DNA of 10,120 nt, taken from NCBI GenBank assembly GCA_021202495.1, contig JAJQCX010000069.1, forward strand, positions 1 through 10,120, in the 5' to 3' direction. Position numbers and translations under genes: made by a program. Below are positions 1 through 6,618 of this stretch, one piece after another (position 1 is the stretch's first letter; each line of letters opens with the position of its first letter). The notes beneath the pieces are model-generated. The model saw nothing but the letters and a program-made list of their open reading frames with translations, did not search any database and had not been told where the DNA came from. This stretch comes from Clostridia bacterium. Its GTDB lineage: Bacteria > Bacillota > Clostridia > UMGS1883.

Positions 1-2
1 AA

Positions 3-347
3 TATAATGTCAGAGCAGTTCTCGATTCCGAAAAAAGCATAAACTTAGGCACCGTATATGAATCCGTTGTCGCATCGGAATTGAAAGCGCACGGGCATAA
101 TCTTTTCTATTATGATAATCGCAGCAAAGGCGAGGTTGACTATCTCATAGACGATTACGATTCACTGTCCGTTGTACCCATTGAAGTAAAATCGGGAAAA
201 GATTATACCGTTCACAGCGCATTAAATAACTTTGTTTCAAACGAATCGTATAATATACAAAAGGCAATCGTCCTCTCCAACGAACGCGAAATAACTCATA
301 AAGGCAAAATCATGTATATGCCAATATATTTCGTTATGTTTCTTTAG
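3..347 (+). CDS. DUF4143-type AAA ATPase, C-terminal fragment (5' end outside the window)
   Basis: This is the last 114 residues of a protein that begins to the left of the window. The frame is open from base 3, and no start codon needs to lie inside: the TTG at 81 is internal, because the conserved GTVYESVVASELK segment lies before it. The pattern 'G.vYE..v..EL...g....yY', then GEVDYLI, then PIEVKSGK, is the end of the ATPase family with an N-terminal AAA_14 domain and a C-terminal DUF4143 domain. The Asp of EVDYLI and the E-x-K of IEVKSG resemble the core of PD-(D/E)xK restriction-endonuclease-like folds, which this domain is thought to adopt. The cellular role of these proteins is poorly known; they are widespread, often multi-copy accessory genes. 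The TAG stop is at 345-347. The family call is from remembered motif patterns; the AAA half cannot be seen. Confidence 0.8.
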   Translation, partial: YNVRAVLDSEKSINLGTVYESVVASELKAHGHNLFYYDNRSKGEVDYLIDDYDSLSVVPIEVKSGKDYTVHSALNNFVSNESYNIQKAIVLSNEREITHKGKIMYMPIYFVMFL

Positions 348-404
348 TTTGATAAGCTTGAATTTTAACAATCTTCTCTCCGCGGAAAAATAGAATTTAC
401 TTCA

Positions 405-433
405 TTGACGCGATATAAAATAACGTGTATAAT
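405..433 (+). promoter_or_regulatory. sigma-A type promoter of the DUF3990 cassette
   Basis: TTGACG at 405-410 and TATAAT at 428-433 are separated by exactly 17 bases, one mismatch from the consensus. Transcription should start near 440, which gives a very short leader (about 17 bases) carrying the GGGG ribosome binding site (445-448). It gives the cassette its own promoter, independent of the DUF4143 gene. I see no convincing terminator in 348-404. Confidence 0.8.
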
Positions 434-456
434 GTAAATATATTGGGGTGATATTT

Positions 457-948
457 ATGATTCTTTATCACGGCAGCAATCTTATTGTCGACAAGCCTCG
501 CCTTATCCGACAAAACAGGTATCTTGATTTTGGTTTCGGCTTTTACACAACCACAAATAAAACACAGGCTGTCAGCTTCGCCGAAAAAGTCTACAAAAGA
601 AAAAACGAGGGTTCCAAAGCCGTCAGCATCTTTGAAATTGACGAGGAAAAAGCATTCTCTTCTCTTTCGATTTTGCGTTTCAATATGCCCGATGAAGCAT
701 GGCTGGACTTTGTCGCCGAAAATCGCTCCGGAAATTACAGCGGTAAATCATATGACATAATTTACGGTCCCGTTGCCGATGATAATGTATACACTACTTT
801 CGCGCTTTATCTGTCCGGCGTTCTGACAAAAGCGCAGACGGTTGAAGCACTGAAAATAAAAAAACTATACGATCAAATGGTCTTTGCTTCCGAAAAAGCT
901 CTCTCATATCTGAAATTTATCGGCACAGTGCCAAAGGAGGAATTTTGA
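457..948 (+). CDS. DUF3990 protein, predicted ADP-ribosyltransferase-fold toxin-like
   Basis: A 163-residue protein. The ATG at 457 is chosen because GGGG (445-448) lies eight bases upstream; the in-frame GTG at 448 overlaps that site. The opening ILYHGSNLIVDKP, the stretch LDFGFGFYTTTNKTQA (about residues 23-38) and YDIIYGPVADD (99-109) are hallmarks of DUF3990. The layout recalls the ADP-ribosyltransferase superfamily: a first-strand His (H5 in YHGS), an aromatic/Tyr in the second motif (Y30 in GFYTTT) and a possible third catalytic polar residue (Q140 in LYDQMVF). If active, it would transfer ADP-ribose from NAD to an unknown target in the cytoplasm. Its stop overlaps the next ATG (TGATG), so the genes are translationally coupled. 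The ART assignment rests on family knowledge plus motif positions; activity and toxicity are inference. Confidence 0.82.
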   Translation: MILYHGSNLIVDKPRLIRQNRYLDFGFGFYTTTNKTQAVSFAEKVYKRKNEGSKAVSIFEIDEEKAFSSLSILRFNMPDEAWLDFVAENRSGNYSGKSYDIIYGPVADDNVYTTFALYLSGVLTKAQTVEALKIKKLYDQMVFASEKALSYLKFIGTVPKEEF

Positions 949-1187
949 TGGACAGCAAAAAATTTGAAGCCGTGCTCATTTTAATCGTTCCGCAAGTTAT
1001 TGCTTTGATCACTCAAAATTATCCGTGGGACGAAATCACAGCCTCAAAGAATTTTTATAATTCAAAAGTATATGAAAAATTGGAGGACGAAGAAACAAAG
1101 GTTTGGCATTTCAGCCCGCTCACTCTTTTCAACATGTTCGACGAAGAACAAAAAACGGGCGATTTTGAATTTCCGGAGGAGGCATAG
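948..1187 (+). CDS. small conserved-looking protein of the DUF3990/DUF3791 cassette
   Basis: A 79-residue protein starting at ATG 948, which overlaps the preceding TGA by one base. A strong AAAGGAGG lies at 933-940. The TTG three bases earlier is not needed. The N-terminus (FEAVLILIVPQVIALI) is hydrophobic and helix-prone; the rest is polar and acidic, with NFYNSKVYEKLEDEET, VWHFSPLTLFNMF and the C-terminal GDFEFPEEA. I cannot name a domain family. The length, acidity and position between a putative ADP-ribosyltransferase and a DUF3791 protein suggest a partner or antitoxin, but this is context only. It could also be a regulatory subunit of the enzyme. The next gene starts two bases after its stop. 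Confidence 0.8.
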   Translation: MDSKKFEAVLILIVPQVIALITQNYPWDEITASKNFYNSKVYEKLEDEETKVWHFSPLTLFNMFDEEQKTGDFEFPEEA

Positions 1188-1189
1188 TT

Positions 1190-1396
1190 ATGAGCAAAGA
1201 GGGCAATTTTCTCATATTTTGTATTGAACAGTATAAATCAGCTAAAAATCTAAATGGCAAAGAAGTCATACAATTATTCAGCGATTATAATGTCTCGGAA
1301 TATATTGTTTCCTGCTTTGAAGCGCTGCATACCACCGGCACGAATTATATCATCGAAGATATTGATTCATACATCAAAGCACACAACCCCGCCTGA
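1190..1396 (+). CDS. DUF3791 protein, third gene of the cassette
   Basis: A 68-residue protein with a GGAGGAGG ribosome binding site (1175-1182) inside the end of the previous gene and an ATG two bases after its stop. The sequence MSKEGNFLIFCIEQYKSAK, then GKEVIQLFSDYNV, then ALHTTGTNYIIEDIDSYI, is the DUF3791 pattern over the whole length. DUF3791 proteins have no proven biochemical role; they are often found beside DUF3990 genes, and a role as the neutralising or regulatory half of the pair is an inference from that pairing. The last 30 bases overlap, on the opposite strand, the end of the deacetylase gene, so the two operons converge with no space for a terminator between them. Confidence 0.82.
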   Translation: MSKEGNFLIFCIEQYKSAKNLNGKEVIQLFSDYNVSEYIVSCFEALHTTGTNYIIEDIDSYIKAHNPA

Positions 1397-2005
1397 CATC
1401 TCCGCTGCCTCTTCCATTGTCACAACCCTAATCCCTTTTCCCTTCAAATACGCCAAACACTTTTCAAGGGTTACAATATCGATCGGCTCATACCCGCGCA
1501 TCTCCGCGATTTTCTCTCCCTCGAAAAATGATGCGTGCCCCGCGAAAACGATTGTTTTTCCCGAATCTATATGCGCTTTCATTTCCTCAAACGTCGTTTT
1601 GCCGAGTATGTCAACCCTCTCCGCCCCGCAAAGCGTGTTTCGTGTTTCAATAAAATATTCTTTTGCCGCGCCGAGCAGGTCCTCCGTGTACCTATGATAC
1701 GGAAAAGCGAACGTGCGCGGCTTTTTTCCCGTGCATTTTTCAATCGCGGCAATCGAGCGCGTCATGTTTTCCTTAGCCTCATCAAGCGTCATTTTCGTAA
1801 AATCGTCGTGCGTATAGCCGTGACTTCCGACCTCAAAGCCGCACTTTGCCAATTCGCAAAACGCTCCCGCGTATTTTTCCTCAAACCCCGCCTCGCCGGG
1901 TATTGCGTAAAACGTGCATTTAAAGCCGTATTTTCCAAAGACAGGCGCCGTCAAAAGTGCGTGGCGCAGAAAATTGTCATCCCACGTAAAAATCACTTGC
2001 CGCAT
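1367..2005 (-). CDS. NodB-homology polysaccharide deacetylase, cytoplasmic
   Basis: A 212-residue zinc-dependent carbohydrate esterase family 4-like (NodB homology) protein, which would remove N-acetyl (or similar) groups from a glycan or small amide substrate. The visible motifs, in order, are TWDDN (residues 7-11; Asp9/Asp10 as catalytic base and metal ligand, with Trp in place of the usual Phe), SHGYTH (61-66; His62 and His66 as metal ligands), FAFPYHRY (motif 3, about 99-106) and GHASFF (around 156-161, the late His motif). There is no signal peptide or membrane anchor, so unlike peptidoglycan deacetylases it probably works inside the cell. The start is ATG 2005, overlapping the transporter stop as TGATG; GTG 2008 is an alternative with better spacing from GGAG (2017-2020). 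It is co-transcribed with the transporter. The 3' end overlaps the DUF3791 gene by 30 bases. The substrate is unknown. Confidence 0.88.
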   Translation of the reverse strand: MRQVIFTWDDNFLRHALLTAPVFGKYGFKCTFYAIPGEAGFEEKYAGAFCELAKCGFEVGSHGYTHDDFTKMTLDEAKENMTRSIAAIEKCTGKKPRTFAFPYHRYTEDLLGAAKEYFIETRNTLCGAERVDILGKTTFEEMKAHIDSGKTIVFAGHASFFEGEKIAEMRGYEPIDIVTLEKCLAYLKGKGIRVVTMEEAAEMSGGVVCFDV

Positions 2006-2925
2006 CACTTTTGCCGCTCCTTTTTATTTACCACGAATATTCCGCAGCTCACAAGGCAAAGCGCCAAAATTATCTGCAGTCCCACAACGTCCGATTCGTT
2101 CAATATCACCGCCGACAAAATTGTGCCCATTATCGGGTTCGCGCAGCCGTAAACCGACACGCTCGACACGTCGTTGTATTTCATCAAGAGCCCCCAGATT
2201 GAATACGAAACCGCCGAAATGCACGCCATGTAAAAAAGCAGCACACACGCCCCAACGCCCGACGGCGCAATTCTTCCCCCGAAGCACAGCCCCGCGATTG
2301 TCATAATAAGTCCGCCCACGGCAAACTGCGCACCCGATAAAAGCACCGGATTTTCATATTCGGAATATATTTTTATCATCGCTGTCGAAATGGCGTAAGC
2401 GAGCGCCGCAATCAGCACAAAGCCCTCGCCCGTCCACGAAAACGCGATCTCTCCGCCACCCAAGCTCACGACAATGACCCCCGCAAAGCCCAAAAGACAG
2501 CCGCACACCTTTTTTGCCGTCAGCTTTTCCGTTTTAAAGACAAGCGCCGAAATAAGCACCGCCAAAAAGACGTTGCTGCCGTTTATTATCGAACTCGACA
2601 CCCCGCCCGCTCTCGCAAGTGCTGAATAGAAAAAGACATACTGCAAAACCGTCTGCACCATCGCAAGCTTTATTATGTATTGAAACGACTTCGCACTCTT
2701 TGGCTTCAACACCTTTCGCGTCCCAATGCTGCCGATTATGAGCGTCAGTATTCCCGCCAGGAAAAACCGCACTCCCGCAAACAATATCTGCGACGCCGTG
2801 TCCGCCGAATCCACGCCGAAAAGCACATATCCAACCTTTATGCACGGAAATGCGCTCCCCCACAGTGAACAACAGAGAATTGCCAAGATTGCCACCACAT
2901 AACGCTTCTGTAATTTTTCTTTCAT
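2005..2925 (-). CDS. DMT-superfamily (EamA) inner-membrane transporter
   Basis: A 306-residue, very hydrophobic protein with two EamA repeats and about ten membrane segments, the normal size for drug/metabolite transporters. Features include an opening helix with LCCSLWGSAFPCIKV (the typical W-G-S/N-x-F entry), GVRFFLAG in the second segment, a first-repeat end at VCGCLLGFAGVIVV, and a second repeat opening at GFVLIAALAYAISTAMIK and closing with YGCANPIMGTILSAVIL. Members export or import amino acids, nucleosides or other small metabolites; the substrate cannot be read from sequence. The start is at ATG 2925, seven bases after AAGGA (ATG 2928 is close by). The longer GTG start at 2949 is excluded because the promoter puts transcription start at about 2944, downstream of it. 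The TGATG overlap couples it to the deacetylase. Confidence 0.9.
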   Translation of the reverse strand: MKEKLQKRYVVAILAILCCSLWGSAFPCIKVGYVLFGVDSADTASQILFAGVRFFLAGILTLIIGSIGTRKVLKPKSAKSFQYIIKLAMVQTVLQYVFFYSALARAGGVSSSIINGSNVFLAVLISALVFKTEKLTAKKVCGCLLGFAGVIVVSLGGGEIAFSWTGEGFVLIAALAYAISTAMIKIYSEYENPVLLSGAQFAVGGLIMTIAGLCFGGRIAPSGVGACVLLFYMACISAVSYSIWGLLMKYNDVSSVSVYGCANPIMGTILSAVILNESDVVGLQIILALCLVSCGIFVVNKKERQK

Positions 2926-2950
2926 CATATCGTCCTTCTTTCGACACACA

Positions 2951-2979
2951 ATTATAAATCACAAAAGCGTTTTTGTAAA
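2951..2979 (-). promoter_or_regulatory. promoter of the transporter/deacetylase operon
   Basis: On the minus strand TTTACA (2979-2974) and TATAAT (2956-2951) are 17 bases apart, one mismatch from the sigma-A consensus. Predicted transcription start is near 2944, about 16-19 bases before the ATG codons at 2928 and 2925. It therefore rules out the GTG at 2949 as the initiation codon. Confidence 0.82.
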
Positions 2980-3008
2980 CCCCTGTTTAAATCGGAAATT
3001 CAAAATTA

Positions 3009-3140
3009 TCAAACGATTAGTAACAGTTCAGCCGCTTCGCGGCTGAAGACGAGGACAAACTCCGCTTTGGTTCGATCGTGTCTTTTTTGGCGCTCCGCTA
3101 CTTTCAAGCAAATTATTCCATGCAGATATTTCTGCGACAT
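3009..3140 (-). other. GC-rich intergenic stretch with a weak 43-codon open frame
   Basis: The gap between the two divergent operons contains a stretch richer in G+C than its surroundings. On the minus strand it reads as an uninterrupted frame of 43 codons from ATG 3140 to TGA 3009, with a weak AGGA four bases before the ATG. The frame gives MSQKYLHGIICLK, then a basic part ERQKRHDRTKAEF, then FSREAAELLLIV. I recognise no family and see no promoter for it. A small gene, a gene remnant or a dispersed non-coding repeat are all possible; I favour a repeat because the hairpin at 3027-3047 makes up the end of the frame. Confidence 0.2.
3027..3047. repeat. perfect GC-rich inverted repeat (hairpin)
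   Basis: TTCAGCCGC and GCGGCTGAA form a perfect nine-base-pair stem closed by a TTC loop. No T-run follows on either strand, so it is not a standard Rho-independent terminator. It sits between two divergent promoters, where no terminator is needed. The look is that of a REP-like intergenic palindrome or a protein/RNA structural site. Copies elsewhere in the genome would decide. Confidence 0.6.
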
Positions 3141-3154
3141 TTTTCCTGTATATC

Positions 3155-3183
3155 TTGACAACTTCGACAATATCATATATAAT
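3155..3183 (+). promoter_or_regulatory. perfect-consensus promoter of the HerA-like ATPase operon
   Basis: TTGACA (3155-3160) and TATAAT (3178-3183) are exactly 17 bases apart: a full match to the housekeeping consensus. Transcription should begin near 3190, about 270 bases before the first gene of the operon. So strong a core suggests either high expression or control after initiation, by a repressor or through the leader. Confidence 0.85.
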
Positions 3184-3189
3184 TATACA

Positions 3190-3462
3190 CAGGATTTACC
3201 TCCAAATCTCGGCAATCAAGCCGAATAATTCATAAAACTTAAAATTTGGTTTTATTGCAGCAGTCATCGGAGCAATCAAACAGATTCAACCGTGAACCGC
3301 GCCAAACGGCTGCCTGCCGAGACCGAATAAGACGACAGAACTTGCCGAATGCAAAGCCGTTTGTCGCCGAGACAAAATAAAAAAACAATCAAAACATCAA
3401 AAACGTTTCAATTTATCATATATAACTGTAAAGCACAAATATTGTGCGTCGGGAGGGTACTG
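3190..3462 (+). promoter_or_regulatory. long structured 5' leader with alternative stems
   Basis: The predicted transcript has about 270 untranslated bases. TCGGC (3209-3213) pairs with GCCGA (3220-3224). CAAACGGCT (3303-3311) is perfectly complementary to AGCCGTTTG (3355-3363), and inside that loop TTGC (3342-3345) can pair with GCAA (3351-3354). The downstream arm of the nine-base stem overlaps another stem, TTTGTC (3360-3365) with GACAAA (3371-3376), so the two cannot form together. Finally GCACAA (3433-3438) and TTGTGC (3442-3447) form a hairpin ending three bases before the GGGAGG ribosome binding site (3451-3456). An A-rich unpaired tract (about 3374-3402) separates the structures. I do not recognise a known riboswitch class. 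The pairings are read directly; regulation is inferred. Confidence 0.45.
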
Positions 3463-6400
3463 ATGAAAAACGAAAAATTTGAACTGATGCTTGACGAAGA
3501 ACAATCAAACGCGGTGTTGGAAAAAGGCATGCTTTATGCCGATGCCTTTGTAAATAAAAATTATCTTATCAACTTGGATCGTTATCCGTTAGTAGCGCTC
3601 GATCCTGTCGAAAAGTCCGACGAATATGTACGTTTATACCAAATTGAACGCATTGTATACGATGTCGATGAAAACGCCAACGATAAGCTCATCAGCGTTT
3701 ACAGTGCGTTTTTCAATATTCAAGCCGCCGGTCTGCTCGTAATCCAAAGCACAAGAAATGATTTGGGATTTTATATCGGCGTGCGTTCCGTTGACAATAC
3801 TTCTACCGCGGAAGCAATTTTGGAAAAGAGCTTCAAAGGTAATTTCGCGGGCAGCCGAATACATGCCATTACCCAAGAACAAGTGCAAAAAGTGTTGGGA
3901 TCCATCAATAAGAGCGGACGCTTCGGCACCTGTCAAAACGTTTCTTCGGTTTCCATCGTCCCCTCAACGAGAGATGACGATAAAGAGCGTTTTGTGCAGG
4001 GCATCGAAAAGTTCATTGACACAATGAAAGGTTCGGAATATACAGCTGTTTTTATTGCCGAACCTTTGAATAAAGAAATCCTCGAACAGCGCAAGCGCGG
4101 ATTGCAAAAAATTTATTCCGGCTTATCTCCTTTCGCGGCTGTTCAGCTTTCTTACGGCGAAAACCACAGCAAGGCAGTCTCAAAGGGGATGAGCGAAAAC
4201 TTCTCAAAAACCATCAATGACAGCCTTACGGATACAACGAGCCAGTTCAACAGCCGCTCAACCTCCCGCAACCGCGGAGCCTCGTTCGGCTTCTTGGGAA
4301 TAGGCTTCAATCGCGGCTCTTCCACCGGCTACAGCTCCGGCAGCTCATGGGCAAGCGCCGTAACCCGCGGAACGTCCGATACCAAGGGCGAAACAACTAC
4401 GCAAACCGACACGGATACGACCGGCGACAGCCGCACGCTCACCGTCACAAGCGAAAATAAATCCGTAAAGTATATTCTTGAAAAAATCGACCGCCACCTT
4501 GACCGCATCAAAAATTGCGAGGCTTTCGGCTTGTGGGACATAGCCTGCTACTTTGTTTCGGAAAATGTGCAGACCTCCGTTGTCGCGGCAAGTACCTATA
4601 AAGCCCTGATGGCAGGTTATGACTCCGGCGTGGAGAACTCTTATGTAAATGTGTGGAGGCAGAACAATACCGAAAACACTCCCGCCCTCTTGGAATATCT
4701 CCGCTATTGCATTCATCCCCGTTTTTCAATCCCCGGGGACGACCTCTTCTTTGAGATACAAAGTCAAACGGTCAATCCCTGCAGCTTAATCAGCGGCAAT
4801 GAAATGCCTTATATAATGGGGCTGCCCCATCATTCCGTCCCGGGCGTGACCGTCCTCAGCATGGCGGAATTCGGCAGGAATGTCCGTCTCTCCGGCGGAG
4901 CTCCCCGCGGCAAAACGGTAGAGCTCGGTCAGGTTTACCACATGGGAGAAAAAGAAACGGCTCGTGTAAAGCTCGACCTTGAAAGCTTTCGATCCCACTG
5001 CTTTATCACCGGTTCCACCGGCTCCGGTAAATCAAATACGACATATCGTATTTTAGACGAAATGATAGCACACAAAATACCTTTCTTGGTAGTAGAACCC
5101 GCAAAGGGCGAATATAAACGCTACTACGGCAAACTTCCGGGTCTTAGGGTGTATTGTACGAATCCCCGATTTTATTCTATGCTCCGCATTAACCCGTTCA
5201 GATTCAATCAAGGCATACATGTTTTGGAGCACCTCGACAGATTGATTGAAATTTTCAATGCCTGCTGGCCGCTGTACGCGGCAATGCCCGCAATTCTCAA
5301 GGAATCATTTGAAAGAGCCTATGTAAAATGCGGCTGGGATTTGGAAAACTCAATCTATATTCCCAACGGTCACAGCAAGTTCCCCACATTTAACGACGTT
5401 CTGGAGGCGCTGCCGGAAATCATCAATTCATCGTCGTATTCCTCGGACTCCAAGGGCGATTACACCGGAGCTCTTGTAACACGAGTAAAATCGCTGACCA
5501 ACGGCATTTCAGGCCAGGTTCTCTGCAGCGCAAACGACATTGACGAAGAATATTTGTTTGACCAAAACGCCATTGTCGATCTCAGCAGAGTTTCTTCCTT
5601 GGAAACCAAGAGCTTACTCATGGGTGTGCTGATACTCAAACTGAACGAATACCGTATGTGTACAAGCGAAGAAAACCAACCCCTCCGCCATGTGACCGTA
5701 ATGGAAGAAGCCCATAACATCTTAAAACGCAGTCCTTCCGGCGGCGGCGAGGGCTCAAGCGTGCAGGCAAAATCCGTTGAAATGATCAGTTCCGCTATTG
5801 CCGAAATGCGTACATACGGAGAAGGTTTCATTATCGTTGACCAATCTCCCACAGCGGTGGATGTTTCCGCCGTCAAGAACACCAACACCAAAATCATTAT
5901 GCGCCTCCCCGATTATGAAGACTGCAAAATTGTAGGTCTTTCCATGGGGCTCAACGACAGTCAAATAAGAGAAATTTCCCGCTTTCCGATGGGCGTCGCG
6001 GTTGTCTATCAAAACAACTGGGTCGAAGCCGTTCTGACGCAAATTGATAAGAGCGAAGAACAATATCATCAAAACGACCTGATTACAGACAACTATGCGC
6101 TGTCCGTAATTAAGGGGCAGTTGACGGTTGAGCTGATTTTCCAATACGAGACCGGACTTGCCGGCGAAGAGGGGTTCAACTTGGACGACCTGTTGGATAT
6201 TATTAACAATTCAGACATTAACTCTTCCAAAAAGCAAGATCTTGTCCGGTCAATGGTTGACTGGTGCTCGTACTTTGAACGCGAAACTCCCGTCAACGGC
6301 AATTTTTCCGCCAAATTGGCGGAGTTCATCGGCTGTAACGGTCTGTTTGAAACTCTGCCGATTCGGTTTGACAAAGATTACAAAACCGAGCCGAAAATCA

Positions 6401-6618
6401 CCCGCGCTTGTATCGCCAAAAAGGATATGACCGCAATTAAGGATTGGCACGAGCGTGTATATGAACACCTTGACAGTTATGTTTTATTGACAGACCCAAA
6501 TATCAAGAACAGAGTTCTTCGCTATCTGCTCCTTAACAAACGTGTGAAGGAAATCAACTACAATAAGTATCAATTGATTTACGAAGGAATCTATGGGAAA
6601 GCGAGAGAAAACAAATGA
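3463..6618 (+). CDS. HerA/FtsK-type ATPase with novel N-terminal half
   Basis: A 1051-residue P-loop motor of the HerA/FtsK superfamily (DUF87-like). ATP-binding features are clear: Walker A GSTGSGKS at residues 517-524, preceded by HCFITG; EPAKGEYK soon after; Walker B VTVMEEAHNIL with acidic pair E748/E749; a sensor strand FIIVDQSP (789-796); and a candidate arginine finger at R814 in IIMRLPDYEDC. Family members form hexameric rings that move DNA or proteins. Residues 1-230 are an unrecognised alpha/beta region; about 230-330 is a Ser/Gly/Thr-rich linker (GFLGIGFNRGSSTGYSSGS); about 330-500 is a second domain before the motor; roughly 200 residues follow it. No membrane segments are evident. 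The start ATG 3463 has GGGAGG six bases upstream; the longer ATG at 3349 lacks a binding site. It overlaps the next gene by ATGA. The substrate (DNA or protein) is unknown. Confidence 0.88.
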   Translation: MKNEKFELMLDEEQSNAVLEKGMLYADAFVNKNYLINLDRYPLVALDPVEKSDEYVRLYQIERIVYDVDENANDKLISVYSAFFNIQAAGLLVIQSTRNDLGFYIGVRSVDNTSTAEAILEKSFKGNFAGSRIHAITQEQVQKVLGSINKSGRFGTCQNVSSVSIVPSTRDDDKERFVQGIEKFIDTMKGSEYTAVFIAEPLNKEILEQRKRGLQKIYSGLSPFAAVQLSYGENHSKAVSKGMSENFSKTINDSLTDTTSQFNSRSTSRNRGASFGFLGIGFNRGSSTGYSSGSSWASAVTRGTSDTKGETTTQTDTDTTGDSRTLTVTSENKSVKYILEKIDRHLDRIKNCEAFGLWDIACYFVSENVQTSVVAASTYKALMAGYDSGVENSYVNVWRQNNTENTPALLEYLRYCIHPRFSIPGDDLFFEIQSQTVNPCSLISGNEMPYIMGLPHHSVPGVTVLSMAEFGRNVRLSGGAPRGKTVELGQVYHMGEKETARVKLDLESFRSHCFITGSTGSGKSNTTYRILDEMIAHKIPFLVVEPAKGEYKRYYGKLPGLRVYCTNPRFYSMLRINPFRFNQGIHVLEHLDRLIEIFNACWPLYAAMPAILKESFERAYVKCGWDLENSIYIPNGHSKFPTFNDVLEALPEIINSSSYSSDSKGDYTGALVTRVKSLTNGISGQVLCSANDIDEEYLFDQNAIVDLSRVSSLETKSLLMGVLILKLNEYRMCTSEENQPLRHVTVMEEAHNILKRSPSGGGEGSSVQAKSVEMISSAIAEMRTYGEGFIIVDQSPTAVDVSAVKNTNTKIIMRLPDYEDCKIVGLSMGLNDSQIREISRFPMGVAVVYQNNWVEAVLTQIDKSEEQYHQNDLITDNYALSVIKGQLTVELIFQYETGLAGEEGFNLDDLLDIINNSDINSSKKQDLVRSMVDWCSYFERETPVNGNFSAKLAEFIGCNGLFETLPIRFDKDYKTEPKITRACIAKKDMTAIKDWHERVYEHLDSYVLLTDPNIKNRVLRYLLLNKRVKEINYNKYQLIYEGIYGKARENK

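Noticed and set aside
1254..2306. Open frames on the plus strand opposite the deacetylase and transporter
   Set aside because: They are basic, lack family features and ribosome binding sites, and lie opposite genes with clear conserved motifs.
2926..2949. GTG 2949 as start of the transporter
   Set aside because: The promoter -10 box at 2956-2951 puts transcription start near 2944, so this codon would not be in the mRNA; AAGGA precedes ATG 2925/2928.
3027..3090. Hairpin 3027-3047 plus T-run at 3082-3087 as a Rho-independent terminator
   Set aside because: The T-run is 35 bases away from the stem and no good stem directly precedes it; no gene on the plus strand ends here.
3061..3090. GGTTCGATC at 3069-3077 as the T-arm of a tRNA
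   Set aside because: The flanking five-base stems do not pair and no acceptor, D-arm or anticodon arm can be found around it.
3349..3462. Longer start (ATG 3349) for the ATPase gene
   Set aside because: It has no ribosome binding site, and the added 38 residues are basic, low-complexity and overlap the structured leader. ATG 3463 has GGGAGG at ideal spacing.
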